Below are positions 43,764 through 53,212 of a DNA stretch of 64,000 nt, one piece after another (position 1 is the stretch's first letter; each line of letters begins with the position of its first letter). The translations under genes were made by a program, and so were the position numbers. The notes below the pieces were generated by a model that was not told the origin of the DNA, made no database searches, and was given only the letters and a program-made list of their open reading frames with translations. This DNA is from CALGKJ01 sp049322695 (GTDB taxonomy: Bacteria > Bacillota > Clostridia > Lutisporales > Lutisporaceae), in NCBI GenBank assembly GCA_049322695.1, contig JBMORW010000057.1, forward strand, positions 62,001-126,000, given 5' to 3'.

Positions 43764-44864
43764 TTATACTTCAGTTACGATCCTCTTTCTTACATATTCA
43801 GAGCAGCACAGAAAGAGCATGGGACCATAGAAAAGCTTAAAGGATATGGTATCCCCTACCTTATAGTCCTTTTTACTGTCTGTAATATCTGCAATCAGGT
43901 GGTCACTGCTGCTTCCAATCAGTTTGATATCGCCGTCTATAGGTATAAGCTTGTCATACATTCCAAAATCCTGAGCCCCTGCTGCAATAAGTGCCCTCTT
44001 TCTTATTCCCATATCCTTGTAATGCGGAGTATAGCCGAAGGCATCTACAAACAGCTCTCCTATGGGATAGCTGGGCTTTTCCTTAAGCTCGATTATCTGA
44101 GCCGTAAAAAGAAAGGTATCCTGATTCATGCCTTGTATATTGATATTCCACAGCATAGGCAGATCCATATTGTTGAGGATTCCTTCCCCTATTCTGAGAT
44201 TATTTATTTTCGAAGGGATTTTGCCCTCCACGACAAGAGGCAGTGAAGTAGTAGCCCCTCCTGATACTATTTCCAGCCTTCTGCCAATTTGCTCCTCTGT
44301 TTTATCAGCTGCCTCAGCCAGCTGCTTTAAATTATCCTCCGTAGGCTTTACTGACCCGTAGCAGCCAAGATTGGTTCCTATACCCGCCAGTTTGACATAT
44401 TTCATATCAGCTTCAATGTGGACGGCAGTATCTATAAGCTCTTCCTGTGACATAAAACCTTCTCTCAGATCACCAAGATCCAGCATTAGTACGACCTTAT
44501 GCTTCCTGTTCTGTTCTCTACACTCTTTTTCTATTGCTTCTATTATGTTCAGTTCTGAGTTCAAGCTGATATCCGCATACCTCACTACATCCGGTATTTC
44601 ACACTGCATCGGCAGCCTCAGCAGCATAGTCTCACATTCCTCATGATGCTTCTTGATATCCGTCAGCTGCTTTACTCTTGAGCTTGCTATCTGCCTGCAG
44701 CCTGCCGACAACATCTCCTCTGCTACAGACAGCATACCTCCTGCTCCTTTAAAAACGCCGGTTACGTATATTCCTTTTTTCTCGCAAAGCTCAACTATAA
44801 CTTTAGCGTTTTCATGTATTTTATCCAAATTTATATCCAGCACCGGATATCGTGCAGCTTTCAT
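43764..44864 (-). CDS. Alanine racemase-fold enzyme, probable ornithine racemase
   Basis: The 366-residue PLP enzyme has the fold-type III barrel with the Lys in VTGVFKGAGG, the GIGTNLGCYG stretch and the MDLGDLREG motif seen in ornithine racemases (Orr) of amino-acid-fermenting clostridia. It would interconvert L- and D-ornithine. The D-ornithine aminomutase genes that often accompany it are not in this window, so it may serve another D-amino acid. Confidence 0.8.
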   Translation of the reverse strand: MKAARYPVLDINLDKIHENAKVIVELCEKKGIYVTGVFKGAGGMLSVAEEMLSAGCRQIASSRVKQLTDIKKHHEECETMLLRLPMQCEIPDVVRYADISLNSELNIIEAIEKECREQNRKHKVVLMLDLGDLREGFMSQEELIDTAVHIEADMKYVKLAGIGTNLGCYGSVKPTEDNLKQLAEAADKTEEQIGRRLEIVSGGATTSLPLVVEGKIPSKINNLRIGEGILNNMDLPMLWNINIQGMNQDTFLFTAQIIELKEKPSYPIGELFVDAFGYTPHYKDMGIRKRALIAAGAQDFGMYDKLIPIDGDIKLIGSSSDHLIADITDSKKDYKVGDTISFKLFYGPMLFLCCSEYVRKRIVTEV

Positions 44865-44913
44865 CGCTTTACACCTCCACTAGTTCTATCAAACCTGTCT
44901 TAATACAGTTCAT

Positions 44914-44946
44914 ATAAAATGCATATTTGTATTATATGCATTTTAT
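44914..44946 (-). terminator. Hairpin downstream of the ICMT-like gene
   Basis: ATAAAATGCATA (44914-44925) pairs exactly with 44935-44946. It sits just after the stop of the minus-strand gene, but the U-tract is poor. Confidence 0.45.
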
Positions 44947-44953
44947 GTGTTTC

Positions 44954-45649
44954 TCACCAAATATATGGTATCAGCCTATATCTGACACTCTTACAGTAAG
45001 CCTTATATCCGGGCAGCTCTTCCTGCAGTGTTTTATCCTCAAGGAAGGTCCTGATGACTACCAGGACTGCCATTATAGCTGCGGGTATGAGACTTGCCAC
45101 TGACCCTAAAGCTAAGGGCAGAGGAAAAGCTCCCGTAAGCATGCCTAAATAGCCCGGATGCCTTACTATTCTATAGGGTCCCGTGCTTATAACAGTTTGA
45201 TTCCTGTCTTTTTGCATTCGCACTGTTCCTTCAAAAAAAGGGTTGTGTAGTATGGGCCACATGGAAAAAACAAGTGAAACCAAATACAATGCAATACCCA
45301 GGTATAAAAAGCTGAAATTCATGTAAGTCAACCCATTACGTATGTCCAGGCCGGCAGTTATGGGAGTTATCAGTATTGCCAGCATAAAAAATAACAATAT
45401 AATGGGGATGTCCCATTTTTTTGTACCCTTCTTTATTTCTCCCCTCTCATTTGCCAAACCCGGCACCTTACTGACAAAAATATATAAGCCGTATAACGAA
45501 CCGACAAAGTATACTCCTATGTAAATCCAAGCTCTCAATATATCTGCCCTGCCGGCAGCCAAAAAAAAGGACAATGCAGTGACAAAAAGCCAGCGGAAAG
45601 GCGCAGCTGCAGCCCTGATGCCTGATTTGGTCAACTTTGTTTTATCCAT
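44954..45649 (-). CDS. Isoprenylcysteine carboxyl methyltransferase-like membrane protein
   Basis: The 231-residue protein has about five membrane helices and the ICMT/PEMT signature GPYRIVRHPGYLGML followed by a C-terminal LPGYKAYCKSVRYRLIPYIW. Such bacterial proteins are SAM-dependent methyltransferases with mostly unknown substrates. GGGGGGAGGA precedes the ATG at 45649; an earlier in-frame start has no site. Confidence 0.85.
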   Translation of the reverse strand: MDKTKLTKSGIRAAAAPFRWLFVTALSFFLAAGRADILRAWIYIGVYFVGSLYGLYIFVSKVPGLANERGEIKKGTKKWDIPIILLFFMLAILITPITAGLDIRNGLTYMNFSFLYLGIALYLVSLVFSMWPILHNPFFEGTVRMQKDRNQTVISTGPYRIVRHPGYLGMLTGAFPLPLALGSVASLIPAAIMAVLVVIRTFLEDKTLQEELPGYKAYCKSVRYRLIPYIW

Positions 45650-45853
45650 AATCCTCCCCCCATTTACTTTTCCAAACATATTTATTATTATTATACATCT
45701 TTTCTATTTACTATAGAATGTTTGTCGCAGCAAAACAAAATACACAGCCCCACAATACTGCAGTCTCAGCTTGTTTACTTGAGCTTTGATATTACTTATA
45801 ATATTTCTATAAGCATTCAGTTAGTATAAAGTGCTTGATATGGGGGAGTATCA

Positions 45854-46690
45854 ATGAAAAGGGAGCCTAAGGGCAATTATTATCAGATAGGAGAAGTATC
45901 AAAAATATGCAATATACCGATAAGGACGCTTCATTACTATGACGAAATAGGCTTGCTAAAACCAAGCATAATTGATGAGCCAAGCAAGTACAGGTATTAT
46001 TCACCGGAGCAAATACCTGCAATATTTATAATCAAAAACTATAAAACAGCAGGGTTCACTCTGAAGCAGATTAAAAAGCTGCTTCTAAGAGATGATATGG
46101 ATTATGTGCAGTCAATGATAAAAATGCAGTGTGCAGTTATTGACCAAAGAATCCTGGAGCTTTCTTTAATAAAGGAAGGTCTGAGGCTGTTGGCTCACCA
46201 AAAGGATAGCAGCACAATAGCAGATACGGAAATGAAGCTGAAAGATTTCCCCCTTTCCTATGTTGTATATAAAAGATATCGTTCCCCTTGTAGTAAAGAG
46301 AATTTTTACATAAGATATGCCGAGCTTTGCAATATGATTGAAGCTCATAAGCTTCATATTCTGGGTCCTATGATGGCTGTTTATTACGAAGCCTATGAGA
46401 ATCCTAATTATGAGAATATGGATTTTGAAGTATGTGTGACAGTAGCCGAACAGGCGGAAATAGACGGTATAGTACGGAAGTTCGGTGACTTTACTGCATT
46501 ATCTGCTATACACTATGGAAGCTATGCAAATATTCCTGCAACCTGTATAAAGATGTTTAAATGGATGAGTGATAATAATTATGTCCCGTATGGACCTTAT
46601 ATAGAGCGTTATGTTGTTGATATTTCAAGTACCATTAATGAAAACAACTATATTACCGAACTGATAAGGCCTGTAAAAATTAATGCTTGA
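45854..46690 (+). CDS. MerR-family regulator with GyrI-like ligand domain
   Basis: The N-terminal MerR DNA-binding domain (YQIGEVSKICNIPIRTLHYYDEIGLLKPS, residues 11-39) is followed by a dimerisation coiled coil and a C-terminal GyrI-like domain (about 125-275), as in BmrR-type multidrug sensors. GGGGGAG precedes the ATG. The nearest downstream gene is a small ASCH-like protein; the exporter further on has its own TetR, so the target is unclear. Confidence 0.9.
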   Translation: MKREPKGNYYQIGEVSKICNIPIRTLHYYDEIGLLKPSIIDEPSKYRYYSPEQIPAIFIIKNYKTAGFTLKQIKKLLLRDDMDYVQSMIKMQCAVIDQRILELSLIKEGLRLLAHQKDSSTIADTEMKLKDFPLSYVVYKRYRSPCSKENFYIRYAELCNMIEAHKLHILGPMMAVYYEAYENPNYENMDFEVCVTVAEQAEIDGIVRKFGDFTALSAIHYGSYANIPATCIKMFKWMSDNNYVPYGPYIERYVVDISSTINENNYITELIRPVKINA

Positions 46691-46716
46691 CCCTACAGTT
46701 ACTGTAGGGTGTATTA
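46691..46716 (+). terminator. Short hairpin after the MerR gene
   Basis: CCCTACAG and CTGTAGGG form an 8-bp stem with a 3-nt loop directly after the stop, followed by TGTATTATTT. Confidence 0.6.
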
Positions 46717-46745
46717 TTTAAGTATATTACACAGGGAGGAATATT

Positions 46746-47210
46746 ATGGAACATTTAGTATATTGCGATACAAAGGCGAAGGTTTTGGAAAAAATACTGA
46801 ACGGCACTAAGACAATGATAATAAGAGGCGCTGCAGGTCGGAAGCTGCCTCATGGCAGGGTGTTTGCCGGCGAGACTCTATATTTTATAGAAAACAACGG
46901 CAGCGGACTTATAAAAGCAAAGGCAACTGTGAAAAGTGTATTCAATTCCGAAAAAATGACAGAAGAGGAATCCAAGGCTTTAGTTGCTGCCAATCAACAC
47001 AAGCTAAACCTTACCCCTGATCAGATAAAGAGATGGGCAGGAAAAAAGGTGCTGTGCCTGATAGAGATTCAGGATGCCAAGGAAATAGATACTCTCAAGC
47101 TGGAACGCCAAAGCAATATGGATGATTGGATAACAGTGGAGAATATCAACTCTATCTTGGAAGGCTCCAGTGACAAATATAACAGTATAAGAGTGGACAC
47201 TAAGAAATAG
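46746..47210 (+). CDS. ASCH/PUA-like domain protein, unknown
   Basis: The 154-residue protein looks like a small PUA/ASCH beta-barrel: ILNGTKTMIIRGAAGRKLPHGRV near the N-terminus resembles the ASCH substrate loop, and GETLYFIENNGSG and KVLCLIEI are barrel strands. ASCH proteins bind RNA or modified nucleosides. The match is by pattern, not strong. GGGAGG precedes the ATG and a terminator follows. Confidence 0.55.
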   Translation: MEHLVYCDTKAKVLEKILNGTKTMIIRGAAGRKLPHGRVFAGETLYFIENNGSGLIKAKATVKSVFNSEKMTEEESKALVAANQHKLNLTPDQIKRWAGKKVLCLIEIQDAKEIDTLKLERQSNMDDWITVENINSILEGSSDKYNSIRVDTKK

Positions 47211-47233
47211 CTAAATCAACTTTCGATTACAAC

Positions 47234-47264
47234 ACACTTGCTTTACATAGGCAGGTGTTTTTTT
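47234..47264 (+). terminator. Terminator after the ASCH-like gene
   Basis: ACACTTGC (47234-47241) pairs with GCAGGTGT (47251-47258) with one G-U pair and is followed by seven T residues. Confidence 0.8.
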
Positions 47265-47307
47265 GTGTATAAATACAGAATACAGCTGGTACTTTTTTAT
47301 ACTTGCA

Positions 47308-47336
47308 TTGACATTTTTTGTATTAAGGAGTAAAAT
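47308..47336 (+). promoter_or_regulatory. Promoter of the TetR-MMPL operon
   Basis: TTGACA (47308-47313) and TAAAAT (47331-47336) are spaced by 17 nt; the -10 overlaps the first operator half-site. Confidence 0.8.
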
Positions 47337-47367
47337 GAACTTAATCATATATGAACTCGTTCATTTT
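47332..47367. promoter_or_regulatory. TetR operator
   Basis: AAAATGAAC (47332-47340) and GTTCATTTT (47359-47367) form an outer dyad, and ATGAAC-TC-GTTCAT (47351-47364) an inner one. The sites cover the -10 and the start region of the transcript of the TetR gene, which indicates autorepression. Confidence 0.75.
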
Positions 47368-47379
47368 TAAGGAGGATTT

Positions 47380-47991
47380 ATGGGATTACGAATTTCAAAA
47401 AAAGAAAAAACAAGAGAGATGATACTTGATTGTGCAAAAAAACTGTTCTTTACTAAGGGCTATGAAGAAACCACTACAGATGAAATAGCAGAATGCGCCA
47501 ATGTAGGAAGCGGAACTATCTATAACTATTTTCCTTCCAAAGCCGAAATGCTTCTAGCCATACTTAGTGAAGATGTCGAAATATCCAATGAAGAGCTGAC
47601 TATCAGCCAGCAAGAGCTAAATACAAGCAGCGTGGAGCTGGTAAGCAGATTTGTTGAAGGATATCTCAAAAAATTCTCCTTCTTCAATAAAAAATTCATG
47701 CTTGATATAGTTACAGCAATGATGAAGGTATCAAAGTATAATTCAGCCTTCATAAAAAAGATAGCCTCTATGGATTTCACTTTCATAGAGCACTTGAAAA
47801 AATATCTGGAAGAGCTTAAATCAAAGAAACTGCTATCTCAGGATACTGATCCCAAACTGTTATCAGAAATAATTTACTCAGCCATACTTTATGAGGTAAT
47901 CATAGTACTTCTGGATAATGATGCCCCAATGGAGTCTGCCTTCACCAAGATACAAGAGAAAATTGAATATATTCTTATGGGGAGGGTGTAG
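47380..47991 (+). CDS. TetR-family regulator
   Basis: This is a 203-residue regulator with the N-terminal helix-turn-helix (GYEETTTDEIAECANVGSGTIYNYFPSKAEML, split between helices 2 and 3) and a variable ligand domain. AAGGAGG lies 5 nt before the ATG. It is followed after 2 nt by an MMPL exporter gene, which it probably represses together with itself through the dyads upstream. Confidence 0.93.
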   Translation: MGLRISKKEKTREMILDCAKKLFFTKGYEETTTDEIAECANVGSGTIYNYFPSKAEMLLAILSEDVEISNEELTISQQELNTSSVELVSRFVEGYLKKFSFFNKKFMLDIVTAMMKVSKYNSAFIKKIASMDFTFIEHLKKYLEELKSKKLLSQDTDPKLLSEIIYSAILYEVIIVLLDNDAPMESAFTKIQEKIEYILMGRV

Positions 47992-47993
47992 AA

Positions 47994-50453
47994 ATGAAAT
48001 CGTTATTAAAAAGGTATTCTGGATTTATAGAGAAGCATCCAAGACTTCCTCTGGTCCTTACAGGTCTCCTCACTATAGCAGCTATAGCTGGACTTCTGCG
48101 GCTGCAGCTGAATCTCACCTGGGTAAGTCTTGCTCCTAAGGGTAATGAATCAGCTATGGCTTATGAAGAAATATTAGAAGAATATCCTTCACTAAACCCG
48201 ATTATAGCTGTTGTTGAAGCTCCAGACTATATAACTGAAGAAAAAATACTGGGTGCCATAGATGACTTCTTTTCTGACAATAAATATGTCAGTAATGTAT
48301 ATGCTTCACCTGATGCCGACTTTTTACTGAAGGAAGGTCTTCTGCTTTGGCCCGAGGAGGAGCTTTCTATGCTTAGCTTCCTTGGAAATGACCCTTCCCT
48401 GGCAACAGTTCTCACTATGCAAAAGCAAGCTGCTGCTGCATACTCTGATGATATGCTTACCAAGTATCGTATAGGTCAGGAAAAAGCTGTTTATCATCTG
48501 ACTAAGGACACCCCTGACAGCAAAAAAGCTCTGTCCTATTTTCTATATGGTGACAATCTTATCCGTTCTAAAGATAAAAGCAAATTCCTTGTTTCTATTA
48601 CGCCTTCCTTTGAAATTGATAATTATCAGCTGCTTATACCCGGCATTAATGATATAGAGCAAAAGCTTAAAAGTATTGAAGATAAATATCCCGGAACCGG
48701 CATCAATCTCACCGGACTTCATATTATGGGCAGGGATGAAATGAATAGTGTTGAGAATGATTCAATTCTTTCTACCATAATAAGCTTTGTACTTATACTT
48801 GCCCTTCTGATAATCAGCTTTAGAATGCTTACCGCTCCGATTATCGCTTCTATACCACTGATATTTGGGGTAATATGGGATTTAGGAATAGCAGGCTTTC
48901 TAATAGGCAGGCTCAATCTCATGACTGCCTTTGTAGCAGTTATGCTCATTGGACTTGGCATAGACTTTTCGATTCATTTCCTGTCAGGAGTAACAGAGAA
49001 GATCAACTCAGGCAAAACCCCTGCTGCTGCTATACTAAACACCATTTATGAGGTAGGTCCCAGCATTGCCGTAGGCGGTATTACCACTTCAGTTGCCTTC
49101 CTGACTCTTGCACTTAGCTCTCTGGACCTTCTGCGTGAGCTTGGTATTATAATGGGTATAGGCATACTAACAACACTTGCAGCATTATTCCTTATACTTC
49201 CTTCGCTGCTTATGACGATGAGGTTAAAGCCGGAAAGAATCATGAAGGTAAATGTAAACTATAGGTTTATTGGCTCCATAGCCTATAATGCAAAAAGATA
49301 TGCTGCCCTTACTGTTATGGTAATATTGATTGGAACAGTGATAACAGGCTATTATGCATTTCAAAATACTTTTGATTTGAATATTCTCATTATGGAGCCT
49401 AAAGGTCTGGCCTCTGTAATAACATTAGATGAAGTTATTGAGGATTTCGGTCTAAGTGCTGATGTGTTTCAGTTGAAAGTGGATAGCTTGGAAAGCGTAG
49501 ATAGCTATGTCGATTCTCTTAAAAAAATCGATGGTGCAGGTTTGGTGCAGTCAATCAGGGATGTACTTCCCTCGTCAGCTGATCAGCAAAAGAAACTGAT
49601 GATATTTTCAGGCTTAAAGTACTCTGATAAAGGTACAATACTTCCCACAGGGTTAAAGGATATGCTTCTCTCTGATAAAATGAGTATCAGTGAAATATCA
49701 GAAGCCTCACAGCGGCTGATAAATGATGAAATAATTGCCATGCTTTCCAATGCAGGCAAGTTAAAGACTCTTACGCCGCAGTCCTTGCCTGATGACATTA
49801 AAAGTCAGTTTGTAGGAAAAAACAGCTATCTCATCAGTATCTTCCCTGATTTTAATATTTGGGCTGAAATAGGCAATGAAAAAGGAATAAACTTTTTAAA
49901 GCACTTACAGCAAGTATCACCTAAAACAACAGGTGTGCCTTTCTTTATGCGTGCTTTATACGATAGTGCCAAATCAGAGGTCTTTTTGTTTGCTGCTATA
50001 ATACTCATCACAATATTTGCAATCATAACCCTGCACTTCAAATCCATAAAGTGGAGTGCAATTGCTACTATACCATTAATTGTCACTATAATATGGACTA
50101 TGGGTATAATGACTCTGGCGGGCTTAAAATGGAATGTGCTTAATGTACTTGCACTTCCACTTATAATAGGAATAGGCGTAGATGACGCTGTCCATATATT
50201 GAATAGATATTTAGAGACAGGAGATTCCATAGCTGTTACCTTTGGCACTGTAGGAAGAGCTATTCTCGGTACATCTCTGACTACCATGATAGGCTTTGGC
50301 GCTTTGTCCTTCTCAAGCTACAGAGGCATTGCATACTTCGGTATAATATTATTTATCGGGGTTGGCCTTGCTTTTGTCATGACCTCCTTGATAATACCTC
50401 TTTTTATGACTAATAAGACTAAAGCCATAGAAAAGATTAACGCAAGCGAATGA
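47994..50453 (+). CDS. MMPL/RND-family exporter
   Basis: The 819-residue protein has the duplicated RND plan: an N-terminal helix, an outside loop of about 210 residues, six helices (about 250-400), a second outside loop and six more helices (about 660-800). The proton-relay region GLGIDFSIHFLSG and its second copy GIGVDDAVHILNR are conserved. It belongs to the HAE3/hydrophobe exporter group and may move lipids, hopanoid-like or toxic hydrophobic compounds. TetR control suggests a response to a substrate. Confidence 0.9.
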   Translation: MKSLLKRYSGFIEKHPRLPLVLTGLLTIAAIAGLLRLQLNLTWVSLAPKGNESAMAYEEILEEYPSLNPIIAVVEAPDYITEEKILGAIDDFFSDNKYVSNVYASPDADFLLKEGLLLWPEEELSMLSFLGNDPSLATVLTMQKQAAAAYSDDMLTKYRIGQEKAVYHLTKDTPDSKKALSYFLYGDNLIRSKDKSKFLVSITPSFEIDNYQLLIPGINDIEQKLKSIEDKYPGTGINLTGLHIMGRDEMNSVENDSILSTIISFVLILALLIISFRMLTAPIIASIPLIFGVIWDLGIAGFLIGRLNLMTAFVAVMLIGLGIDFSIHFLSGVTEKINSGKTPAAAILNTIYEVGPSIAVGGITTSVAFLTLALSSLDLLRELGIIMGIGILTTLAALFLILPSLLMTMRLKPERIMKVNVNYRFIGSIAYNAKRYAALTVMVILIGTVITGYYAFQNTFDLNILIMEPKGLASVITLDEVIEDFGLSADVFQLKVDSLESVDSYVDSLKKIDGAGLVQSIRDVLPSSADQQKKLMIFSGLKYSDKGTILPTGLKDMLLSDKMSISEISEASQRLINDEIIAMLSNAGKLKTLTPQSLPDDIKSQFVGKNSYLISIFPDFNIWAEIGNEKGINFLKHLQQVSPKTTGVPFFMRALYDSAKSEVFLFAAIILITIFAIITLHFKSIKWSAIATIPLIVTIIWTMGIMTLAGLKWNVLNVLALPLIIGIGVDDAVHILNRYLETGDSIAVTFGTVGRAILGTSLTTMIGFGALSFSSYRGIAYFGIILFIGVGLAFVMTSLIIPLFMTNKTKAIEKINASE

Positions 50454-50466
50454 TAGACAAGTAAGT

Positions 50467-50500
50467 AAATGACCCTCAGCCCGTTTTGTGAGGGTCATTT
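50467..50500. terminator. Bidirectional terminator
   Basis: AAATGACCCTCA (50467-50478) pairs exactly with 50489-50500. The MMPL and DUF438 genes converge on it. Confidence 0.88.
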
Positions 50501-50513
50501 ACACTTCATATAT

Positions 50514-51743
50514 TTACTCGGATAAAAGTCTTTTTTCTCCTGTGATATCCTGTATGGGCTTTATATCCTGCGTAACCTCCATAGTGCCAAGATAATCCCC
50601 GTTTTCATTTCTGACGGCAAAATATCTGATGTATACGTACCTTGGACCCATTTTGATCCAGAAATCCTCGTGATCCTTTACGCCCGTCATAAAGTCCTCT
50701 ACTATTTTTTCCACAATATGAACACTTGCCGGCGGATGACAATTGCTAACCTGTCTTCCTATTATGGTCTTAGGTCTTGCAAATATCCTTTCTTTACCCT
50801 GGGTAAAGTATTTTACAGCACCGTCCTTATCTACAAAGGTTATGTCTACAGGAAGGGTGTTCAGCATGGCGTTGATTTCCTCTGGAGTCAATATACCAGC
50901 ATCAAATTTGATATAGCCGTTACCTCCAGGCTGTTGACCCTCCTGTATCATTTTTCCCTCCACATTTTGGTTTACAGGCCTCCATGCTTCCTTCGGCTCA
51001 GTCAGTGTGTAGCCTATTTCAGCACTTTCTTCTGCTATTTTCAGCCACTCGTCCTCTGCCAGTGTCTCAAGCACCATAGGAAAAAGTATGCTCTCTTCTT
51101 TAAATATCATCTCTATAACTCTGTTTGCCGCTTCACTTATTTTGTCAGCTGTTTCAGCTTTATTAGCTGCATTGTCGGAAAGCAGCTTCCTTACATCCTT
51201 TATTGCGGCCCGTATCTCATCGTCCACTCCCCACATGACCTTAGGAGGAGCTGTTATGCCATATTTCTCCATATAGGGGAACAGCAGGTTTTCCTTTCTG
51301 GAATAGTGTTTATCGATTTCCCAAAGCAGATTGATATCCTCCTGAAGTGCCTTTCTGATATCAGGATCATCAGAAGCTTTGAAACTCTCCAGATGGGGCT
51401 TTATTCTGTTGTTTATCAGTGCTTCCAGTTCCCTGTTTTCCAGCTTGAAGGTATGTACCGGATGCCCGGGGATTTCTTCAGGCCTTTGAGGCCTGTGTAT
51501 TTCCTCTATGGAGCCCTTGAAAACAGCGGCGTGTACATCACACAGACTCTGAATCTGCTCTACAGGCATACCATCCATTATGAGTGCCTGCTCCATTTCC
51601 GATATTTCCTTTGCCGATACACCTTGAATCAGCTTTTCAAATCTTGGCTTTACGTCTTCTACGCTTTTTCCGTTATGAAGCTCTGTAATCAGCTCCTTAA
51701 GAATTTTCTGGCGATATTCACGGTTATTGATCATTTCACTCAT
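50514..51743 (-). CDS. DUF438 protein with hemerythrin and PAS domains
   Basis: The protein has an N-terminal DUF438 domain (about 10-80), a hemerythrin HHE domain (about 90-235, with metal-binding HTFK, HLESFK, EIDKHYSRKENLLFPYME and EEESILFP-like motifs) and a C-terminal PAS-like domain (about 280-405, with VDITFVDKDGAVKYFTQG). Such proteins are thought to sense oxygen, nitric oxide or redox state through a di-iron site. It pairs with a DUF1858 gene upstream. The ATG at 51743 has CAGGAG 8 nt before; a GTG three codons earlier overlaps the DUF1858 stop and is possible. Confidence 0.87.
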   Translation of the reverse strand: MSEMINNREYRQKILKELITELHNGKSVEDVKPRFEKLIQGVSAKEISEMEQALIMDGMPVEQIQSLCDVHAAVFKGSIEEIHRPQRPEEIPGHPVHTFKLENRELEALINNRIKPHLESFKASDDPDIRKALQEDINLLWEIDKHYSRKENLLFPYMEKYGITAPPKVMWGVDDEIRAAIKDVRKLLSDNAANKAETADKISEAANRVIEMIFKEESILFPMVLETLAEDEWLKIAEESAEIGYTLTEPKEAWRPVNQNVEGKMIQEGQQPGGNGYIKFDAGILTPEEINAMLNTLPVDITFVDKDGAVKYFTQGKERIFARPKTIIGRQVSNCHPPASVHIVEKIVEDFMTGVKDHEDFWIKMGPRYVYIRYFAVRNENGDYLGTMEVTQDIKPIQDITGEKRLLSE

Positions 51744-51748
51744 TTGGC

Positions 51749-51982
51749 TCACTCCTGTTCTATAATTTCATAGCCTTTGCTGCTAAAAGCCTTTTTTATT
51801 TTGTCCATCGGGATATTTTTCATGGCAGCTCCCTTAGTTATAGTCATAAATCTTCCTGCAGTATTCAGCATCCCCGGACTTGTGATGCTTTCAAAGCCCA
51901 GCTCCTTCATTATTTCAACGATATCAGGATGCTCCTTGCAAATATCATATACACTTTTTGATAGATGTACTGCATTGCCCAC
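51749..51982 (-). CDS. DUF1858 domain protein
   Basis: The small protein follows the DUF1858 pattern: LSKSVYDICKEHPDIVEIMKELGF, then SPGMLNTAGRFMTITKGA. It resembles the N-terminal part of DUF542/ScdA-type iron-sulfur repair proteins and is often next to DUF438 hemerythrins, as here. The start is taken as GTG at 51982, 5 nt after AGGTGA, because the conserved domain begins there; the frame is open to a TTG at 52009. Confidence 0.85.
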   Translation of the reverse strand: MGNAVHLSKSVYDICKEHPDIVEIMKELGFESITSPGMLNTAGRFMTITKGAAMKNIPMDKIKKAFSSKGYEIIEQE

Positions 51983-52232
51983 TTCAATCACCTGCCTAAT
52001 AGATTTCAAGTACTTAGTATTTCCATTTTTCCTTAATTAAATCATACTGCTTTTACGCAGTAAAAACTGTGACTTTAATCATACTTTTTTAAATATAAGT
52101 TAATAGGATACAGCTGTGTTCTCCTGTACATGCTGCTGATTAAAAATGTATAGAGACAAAAGTTAATGCAGGTCCTTATATCATAAAACCACGTGTACAT
52201 GCATATTGATATGATTATAAGGAGTTGGTTTT
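51983..52232. other. Divergent intergenic region
   Basis: The region lies between the DUF1858 gene and yyaC, which point apart. It is AT-rich and must hold both promoters, but I see no clear consensus pair, hairpin or ORF. Confidence 0.4.
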
Positions 52233-52808
52233 ATGGATACTGATAAGCATATTCGATATGTGATAAAGACAGAAGACAGGTTTTCATCTTTGGAGCTTTC
52301 ACGCAGATTTGAGGAATTGGTACAATCCGCTGATAAGAAATATGATAGAATCACATTTGTCTGCATAGGTACCGACCGCTCTACGGGAGATTCCTTTGGT
52401 CCCCTTGTGGGATATATGATGTCTCGTTTTGCAAAGGATTACAAGGTATATGGAACATTGAAGGATCCCGTACATGCCAAGAATCTGGATACAATACTGG
52501 CAGAAATAGATTACAGCAGGGAGCTGGTGGTAGCAGTAGATGCCTCACTTGGAGATACAAAGCATATTGGCAGTATAGTACTGTCAAACAGACCTATTAA
52601 ACCGGGCAGCGGAGTAGGAAAAAACTGCACTCCCGTAGGTGATATATCCATATCGGGAATAGTGAACATGGCAGGCTTCGCACCGGGTCTGCTGCTGCAG
52701 TGCACAAGACTGTATTCCGTACACCAGATGGCAGAAGCGGTATACTGGGGAGTCAGCTCATACTTTTTCAGACAGAAAAATCAGGCAGCTATAGAAGAAA
52801 TGAAGTAA
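52233..52808 (+). CDS. yyaC: Sporulation protein YyaC
   Basis: This is a 191-residue protein of the GPR-endopeptidase-like YyaC family, with the signature FVCIGTDRSTGDSFGPLVG (residues 47-66) and AVDASLGDTKHIGSI. It is found in endospore formers and is related in fold to the germination protease and hydrogenase maturation proteases; its substrate is unknown. AAGGAG lies 7 nt before the ATG. Its presence supports a spore-forming host. Confidence 0.92.
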   Translation: MDTDKHIRYVIKTEDRFSSLELSRRFEELVQSADKKYDRITFVCIGTDRSTGDSFGPLVGYMMSRFAKDYKVYGTLKDPVHAKNLDTILAEIDYSRELVVAVDASLGDTKHIGSIVLSNRPIKPGSGVGKNCTPVGDISISGIVNMAGFAPGLLLQCTRLYSVHQMAEAVYWGVSSYFFRQKNQAAIEEMK

Positions 52809-52842
52809 TCACTTGAAAAAGATGATTACTTCATTTCTTTTG
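52802..52842 (+). terminator. Terminator of yyaC
   Basis: GAAGTAATCA and TGATTACTTC pair exactly around an 11-nt loop at the end of yyaC, followed by ATTTCTTTTG. Confidence 0.75.
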
Positions 52843-52991
52843 ATAACCAGCTGTTCTCCGGTTGCCACAATATTTGCAATTTCATTCTGTGAGATATTAG
52901 CGTATGCGCCACTTTCCCACTGCTTAACAATATATTTATATTCAGTGTAATTCTTACTGATAAATTCTATTTTTCCGCATATCTGTTTAAC
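52809..52991 (-). pseudogene. Start-less coding remnant after yyaC
   Basis: On the minus strand about 60 codons read ICGKIEFISKNYTEYKYIV, then KQWESGAYANISQNEIANIV and GEQLVIKRNEVI, before TGA. The codons look coding, yet a TAA lies directly upstream in frame and no start or binding site exists. It is likely the end of a decayed gene. The remaining 52992-53212 holds no gene that I can see. Confidence 0.35.
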
Positions 52992-53212
52992 TTAATTTAT
53001 CCTGATGGTTTTTTGCAATACAATGCAGCAATATAGACCTTTACAAATATATCCATGTTAGAGCTATTGCCAACAGCTTATGTAAATGCTGGAACTTCGC
53101 TATCGTTGCGGAAGAGGTAGTACAATTATACTATAATGTTACAGAATATTCTTAAATAATCAAACTTTTAAAACAGGAATTCTAAATTAACAATAGGATG
53201 TGTCTTATTCTA